A stretch of DNA of 64,000 nucleotides, from assembly GCF_900110215.1 (NCBI RefSeq), contig NZ_FOCX01000014.1:31030-95029 (forward strand). Direction: 5' to 3'. Position 1 is the stretch's first letter; each line of letters starts with the position of its first letter. Below are positions 60,815-64,000 of the stretch, one piece after another. The DNA is from Halorientalis persicus. GTDB lineage: Archaea; Halobacteriota; Halobacteria; Halobacteriales; Haloarculaceae. A model generated the notes under the pieces. The model was not told the origin of the DNA. It saw only the letters and a list, made by a program, of their open reading frames with translations, and did no database searches. Both the position numbers and the translations under genes were made by a program.

Positions 60815-62035
60815 ATGTCCCGGAGTCCGTCGCTCCCGGACCGGCCGCGCCTTGATCTCGATCCGGAGATGTCTCCGGAAGAGCGGCTGGATGCGTTGCG
60901 GGAGCACTTTATCAAGCTGGAACAGGTCAACGACGAGCTTTCGTCGCAACTCGATTCGGCCCAGGAACGGCGCGACAACCTCAGCGGCGAGGTCGACCGC
61001 CTGGAACGGGAAAACGAGACGCTGAAAACGTCGTCGCTGTACATCGCCACGGCCGAGGAAGTCACCGACGAGGGTGTCATCGTCAAACAGCACGGCAACA
61101 ACCAGGAAGTCCTCACGGAGGTGTCGCCGAACCTCAAGGAGGAACTGGAGGCGGGCGACCGGGTCGCCATCAACGATTCGTTCTCCGTGCAGACACTGCT
61201 TGACGCCGAGACCGACGCCCGCGCCCAGGCGATGCAGGTCGATCACAGCCCCGACGTGGTGTACGAGGACATCGGCGGCCTCGACGAGCAGATCCGCGAA
61301 GTCCGGGAGGCCGTCGAGCAACCGCTGGTCGACGCCGAGCAGTTCCGCGAGGTCGGCATCGAACCGCCGAGCGGCGTCCTCCTGCACGGCCCGCCGGGCA
61401 CCGGGAAGACGATGCTGGCGAAAGCGGTCGCCAACGAGACCGACGCGACCTTCATCAAGATGGCCGGCTCCGAACTCGTCCGGAAGTTCATCGGCGAGGG
61501 CGCGCGGCTGGTCCGGGATCTGTTCGAGCTCGCCTCCGAACGCGAACCGGCCATCATCTTCATCGACGAGATCGACGCCATCGCGGCCAAGCGGACCGAA
61601 TCGAAGACCTCCGGCGACGCCGAGGTCCAGCGGACGATGATGCAACTCCTCTCGGAGATGGACGGCTTCGAGGACCGTGGTGAGATCCGCATCATCGCCG
61701 CCACCAACCGCTTCGATATGCTCGATCGCGCCATCCTTCGCCCCGGTCGCTTCGATCGGCTCATCGAAGTGCCCGAACCCGACACCGAGGGTCGCGAGCG
61801 CATCCTGGAGATCCACACGAAGGACCTCAACCTCGCCGAGGAACTCGACCTGGCGGCCATCGCCGCAGAGACCGAGGGCTTCAGCGGTGCCGAACTCGCC
61901 AGCCTCACCACCGAGGCCGGGATGTTCGCCATCCGCGACGGCCGCACCGAGGTCCGCATGGAGGACTTCGAGGACGCCCGGGAGAAGGTCACCGACGAGG
62001 AGAGTACCGAGACGGGGCCCATCGCATTCTACTGA
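60815..62035 (+). CDS. pan: Proteasome-activating nucleotidase (PAN)
   Basis: 406 residues. N-terminal coiled coil about 28-72, OB domain about 75-130, AAA+ domain with Walker A GPPGTGKT at 192-199, Walker B IIFIDEIDAI, the SRH ATNRFDMLDRAILRPGRFDR (cited as ATNRFDMLD and RPGRFDR) and pore loop KFIGEGARLVRD. It unfolds proteins for the 20S proteasome. The C terminus ends Ile-Ala-Phe-Tyr; the classical HbYX gating motif needs Tyr in the penultimate position, so the docking tail is atypical. Confidence 0.96.
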   Translation: MSRSPSLPDRPRLDLDPEMSPEERLDALREHFIKLEQVNDELSSQLDSAQERRDNLSGEVDRLERENETLKTSSLYIATAEEVTDEGVIVKQHGNNQEVLTEVSPNLKEELEAGDRVAINDSFSVQTLLDAETDARAQAMQVDHSPDVVYEDIGGLDEQIREVREAVEQPLVDAEQFREVGIEPPSGVLLHGPPGTGKTMLAKAVANETDATFIKMAGSELVRKFIGEGARLVRDLFELASEREPAIIFIDEIDAIAAKRTESKTSGDAEVQRTMMQLLSEMDGFEDRGEIRIIAATNRFDMLDRAILRPGRFDRLIEVPEPDTEGRERILEIHTKDLNLAEELDLAAIAAETEGFSGAELASLTTEAGMFAIRDGRTEVRMEDFEDAREKVTDEESTETGPIAFY

Positions 62036-62083
62036 ACGCCGGTATTTTTTCACGTGAGATCGGTGTGAGATCGGCCATCACCC

Positions 62084-62090
62084 TTTTTAT
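62084..62090 (+). promoter_or_regulatory. TATA box of the PAS kinase gene
   Basis: TTTTTAT centred 26 nt before the ATG at 62113. The immediately preceding GTG at 62110 would be 23 nt away, so ATG is preferred. Confidence 0.5.
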
Positions 62091-62112
62091 CGTCGGCGAC
62101 CTGATTTAAGTG

Positions 62113-63507
62113 ATGGAGTGGCCCGGCCGGGCCGAGGCGTTGCTCGAACACGCCCGGGACAAGATCGTCGTCCTCGACGAAGAGGGGACCTTCCGCTATC
62201 TGAACCAGGCGACAGCGGATATTCTGGGGTTCGACCCCGAGGAATTGCTGGGGGAGAACGCCTTCGAGTACATCCACCCCGACGACCGCGAGCGGGTCCG
62301 CTCGCGGTTCGAACGGGTCGTCGCGGGACGGGAGGACCGCGGGACGATCGAGTACCGCCACCGGAGCAGCGACGGATCGTATCTGTGGATCGAGAGTCGG
62401 ATCGCCGAACTCACCGACCCGGAAACTGGGTACATCGTCAGCTCCCGGGACATCACCGAGCGCGTCCGGGCCGAGCGCGAGCGCGACGAGACAGCCGACC
62501 GGCTCGAAGAACTCGCCGCCAAAGCCGACGACGTGCTGTGGATGTTCTCGGCCGACTGGTCGGACGTTCTCTTTCTCAACGCCGCCTACGAACGGGTCTA
62601 CGGCCAGCCGGCCGAGGGCGTCCGGGCGGACCCCCAACGCTTCCTCGACGCGATTCACCCCGAGGACCGCCCGACGGTCCGCGACGCGATGGCCCGTCTC
62701 TCGGCCGGTGAGTCGGTCGACATGGAGTACCGCGTCAACCCCCGGCAGGACTACAGCCGCTGGGTCTGGGTCCAGGCCGAACCGATCTTCGAGGCGGGCG
62801 AGGTCGTCCGGATCGTCGGCTTCACGCGCGACGTGACCGACCGCCAACGCCGCGAGCGACAGTTACGCGTGATCGACACGATCCTCCGACACAACCTTCG
62901 GAACGACCTCAACACCGTCATCGGCCACGCCGAGTACGTGTCCGAACACCCCGAGGACGACCCGCCGGCCCACGCCGAGGTGATCCACCGAACCGCCCAG
63001 GAACTGCTACACAAAGCCGAGAAACAGCGCCGGACCATCGAGTTGCTCACCGAACCCGTCACACCGTGTCGAATCGACGTGACGACCGCCATCGAAGACG
63101 CCGTGGCGGCGGTCGAGAACCACTACCCCGACGCCGAAATCGAGACCGACCTCCCACAGTCGCTGGCGGTCTGTGCGATCGGCGAGATCGGCACCGCGAT
63201 CCGGGAACTGCTCGGCAACGCCGCGAAACACGCCGACGAAGCGCCGGCCTGGATACGGGTCACCGCGGTGCAGGTCGACGGCCGCGCCGTCGTCGAGATC
63301 GAAGACACCTGTCCCCAGATCCCCGACTACGAGTACCGTGTCCTGACCGGCGAACAGGCGATAGACGGCGTCACCCACACCAGCGGCCTCGGACTCTGGC
63401 TCGTCTACTGGGTCATCGACCTCTCGAACGGCACCATCAGCTTCGAGACCGACGACGACGGCAACACCGTCACCGTCTCGCTCCCGCTGGCCACGTCGGA
63501 ACAGTAG
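62113..63507 (+). CDS. PAS-PAS histidine kinase
   Basis: 464 residues. Two PAS domains (about 12-125 with GFDPEELLGENAFEYIHPDDRERV; about 130-250 with QPAEGVRADPQRFLDAIHPEDRPTV; both cited for the HP(D/E)DR motif), then His in ILRHNLRNDLNTVIGHAEY, and an HATPase domain with LLGNAAKH, IEDTCPQIPDYE and SGLGLWLVYW. The G1 box is DTCPQIP rather than DNGPGIP, a weakened ATP lid, so activity may be reduced. No membrane helices; senses inside the cell. No regulator adjacent. Confidence 0.9.
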   Translation: MEWPGRAEALLEHARDKIVVLDEEGTFRYLNQATADILGFDPEELLGENAFEYIHPDDRERVRSRFERVVAGREDRGTIEYRHRSSDGSYLWIESRIAELTDPETGYIVSSRDITERVRAERERDETADRLEELAAKADDVLWMFSADWSDVLFLNAAYERVYGQPAEGVRADPQRFLDAIHPEDRPTVRDAMARLSAGESVDMEYRVNPRQDYSRWVWVQAEPIFEAGEVVRIVGFTRDVTDRQRRERQLRVIDTILRHNLRNDLNTVIGHAEYVSEHPEDDPPAHAEVIHRTAQELLHKAEKQRRTIELLTEPVTPCRIDVTTAIEDAVAAVENHYPDAEIETDLPQSLAVCAIGEIGTAIRELLGNAAKHADEAPAWIRVTAVQVDGRAVVEIEDTCPQIPDYEYRVLTGEQAIDGVTHTSGLGLWLVYWVIDLSNGTISFETDDDGNTVTVSLPLATSEQ

Positions 63508-63553
63508 AACAGCCGGACTGCAACGCGCTACCGCTCCGCGCAGATCTCCACGA

Positions 63554-63643
63554 CCACCTTTTTCCCGCTCGGGTGCGCTTCACGCACCACTCGCGGCAAA
63601 AACGTGGGCGAAAAAGCCGGGTGCTCACTTCGTTCGCACCCGG
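63554..63643 (-). repeat. Hairpin-rich dispersed element, copy D (inverted, truncated)
   Basis: Has the GGGAAAAAGGTGG end, stem GGTGCG/CGCACC, linker CTTTTTCGCCCACGTTTTTG and stem CCGGGTGC/GCACCCGG (63617-63624/63636-63643) but no first hairpin or AGCATCC end. Its 63-nt end at 63554-63616 equals copy A but for one base. It lies between the PAS kinase stop and the IS1595-type element. Confidence 0.75.
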
Positions 63644-63705
63644 TACAACGAACTACCTGTCCGCACAGATATCGACAACGCTCTTGTGAAGCACGTTGTT
63701 GATTT

Positions 63706-64000
63706 TTAGAGGACGGCGTCGAGAGCATATTTGAGTGCTTCGTCACCTGGTTTTCTGTAGAGTTCGCGGCGGAGCTGAAAGGCTTTGAGATACGGCGTTA
63801 GCTTGTCTTTTGACACTCCTCGGTGGGGCGAGAGCCACCGTCGCGTCAGCGACGCGTGGCTCTCGCAGGTGTTGACGTGGATGTCGCCGTCAGCGTATTC
63901 TCCGTCACTGTGGACGACGTATTTGCGGGTGAAAGCGTCGTCTTCTTCGAGCGGATCGTAGGCCCGAAATCCGTCCGTATAGACGGTCAGCGACTCCTTG
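63706..64000 (-). mobile_element. IS1595-family (ISH4-like) transposase, 3' end, cut by window edge
   Basis: Open frame reading from the window edge leftwards, 97 residues to the stop at 63706. It contains VYTDGFRAYDPLE, YADGDIHVNTCESHAS and RRWLSPHRGVSKDKL, the C-terminal catalytic part of ISH4-like transposases (third acidic residue in the NTCES region: Asn replaced layout typical of IS1595). No interruption is visible in this part. The element's left end should lie near GCTCTTGTGAAGCACG (about 63680-63695), but the matching inverted end is outside the window. It is lower in GC than neighbours. Confidence 0.8.

Overview
This 64 kb window is chromosome-like DNA from an extremely halophilic archaeon (class Halobacteria). 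The evidence is the high GC content with strong G/C at third codon positions, acidic proteins, many leaderless genes with a TATA box about 27 nt before the start codon, and archaeal markers: PAN, aIF5B, Nob1, Pus10, class I LysRS, PDCD5-like protein, ribosomal protein S19e, haloarchaeal SecD/SecF and pyruvoyl arginine decarboxylase. Content resembles the Haloarcula/Halomicrobium group, but the genus cannot be fixed from the sequence alone. Gene density is high and most genes are housekeeping. No tRNA, rRNA or CRISPR array was found.

Layout. 1-3.9 kb: the 3' part of a CBS-less IMP dehydrogenase family gene, a VapBC module, and two sugar-nucleotide SDR genes, one closely resembling UDP-sulfoquinovose synthase. 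4-10.7 kb: two envelope proteins, glmS-glmU, a CheF-like taxis gene and an undecaprenyl-diphosphatase homologue. 11-20.6 kb: an R2lox-type di-metal oxidase, a Bat-type HTH regulator, an AbrB/PIN module, aldehyde dehydrogenase, an SLC13 carrier, a lipase-like gene with an uncertain N terminus, Pus10 and RNase HII. 20.8-30.2 kb: SecDF, a 7TM sensor kinase, Pgi, a CPBP protease, Nob1 and a PRC-barrel protein. 30.3-36.1 kb: aIF5B, a cytochrome bd operon (cydA-cydB plus a small membrane ORF) and arginine decarboxylase.

36.2-37 kb is the most unusual part. A low-GC Tat lipoprotein gene lies between two inverted copies (A, B) of a hairpin-rich intergenic repeat, which recurs at 50.3 kb (C) and 63.6 kb (D). 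37-46 kb: a PitA-like haem-protein fusion, a site-2 protease, LysS-PyrH, and a sensor kinase overlapping a soluble taxis transducer with a degenerate KaiC-like C-terminal domain. 46-54 kb: a MobB-MoaE fusion, a second M50 protease, ThiL, S19e, PDCD5, a PP-loop enzyme, a HicB-like/PIN module and HisS. 54-57.4 kb: a set of surface proteins including a membrane-anchored HTH protein. 57.5-64 kb: UspA, TruA, PepF, PAN, a PAS kinase and the 3' end of an IS1595-family (ISH4-like) transposase cut by the window edge.

Regulatory highlights. Each of the three toxin-antitoxin modules has a perfect inverted repeat just upstream, and another palindrome covers the predicted start site of the sulfoquinovose-synthase-like gene. 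Three G-rich intergenic tracts lie directly 3' of minus-strand genes, and two of them share a 14-nt core.
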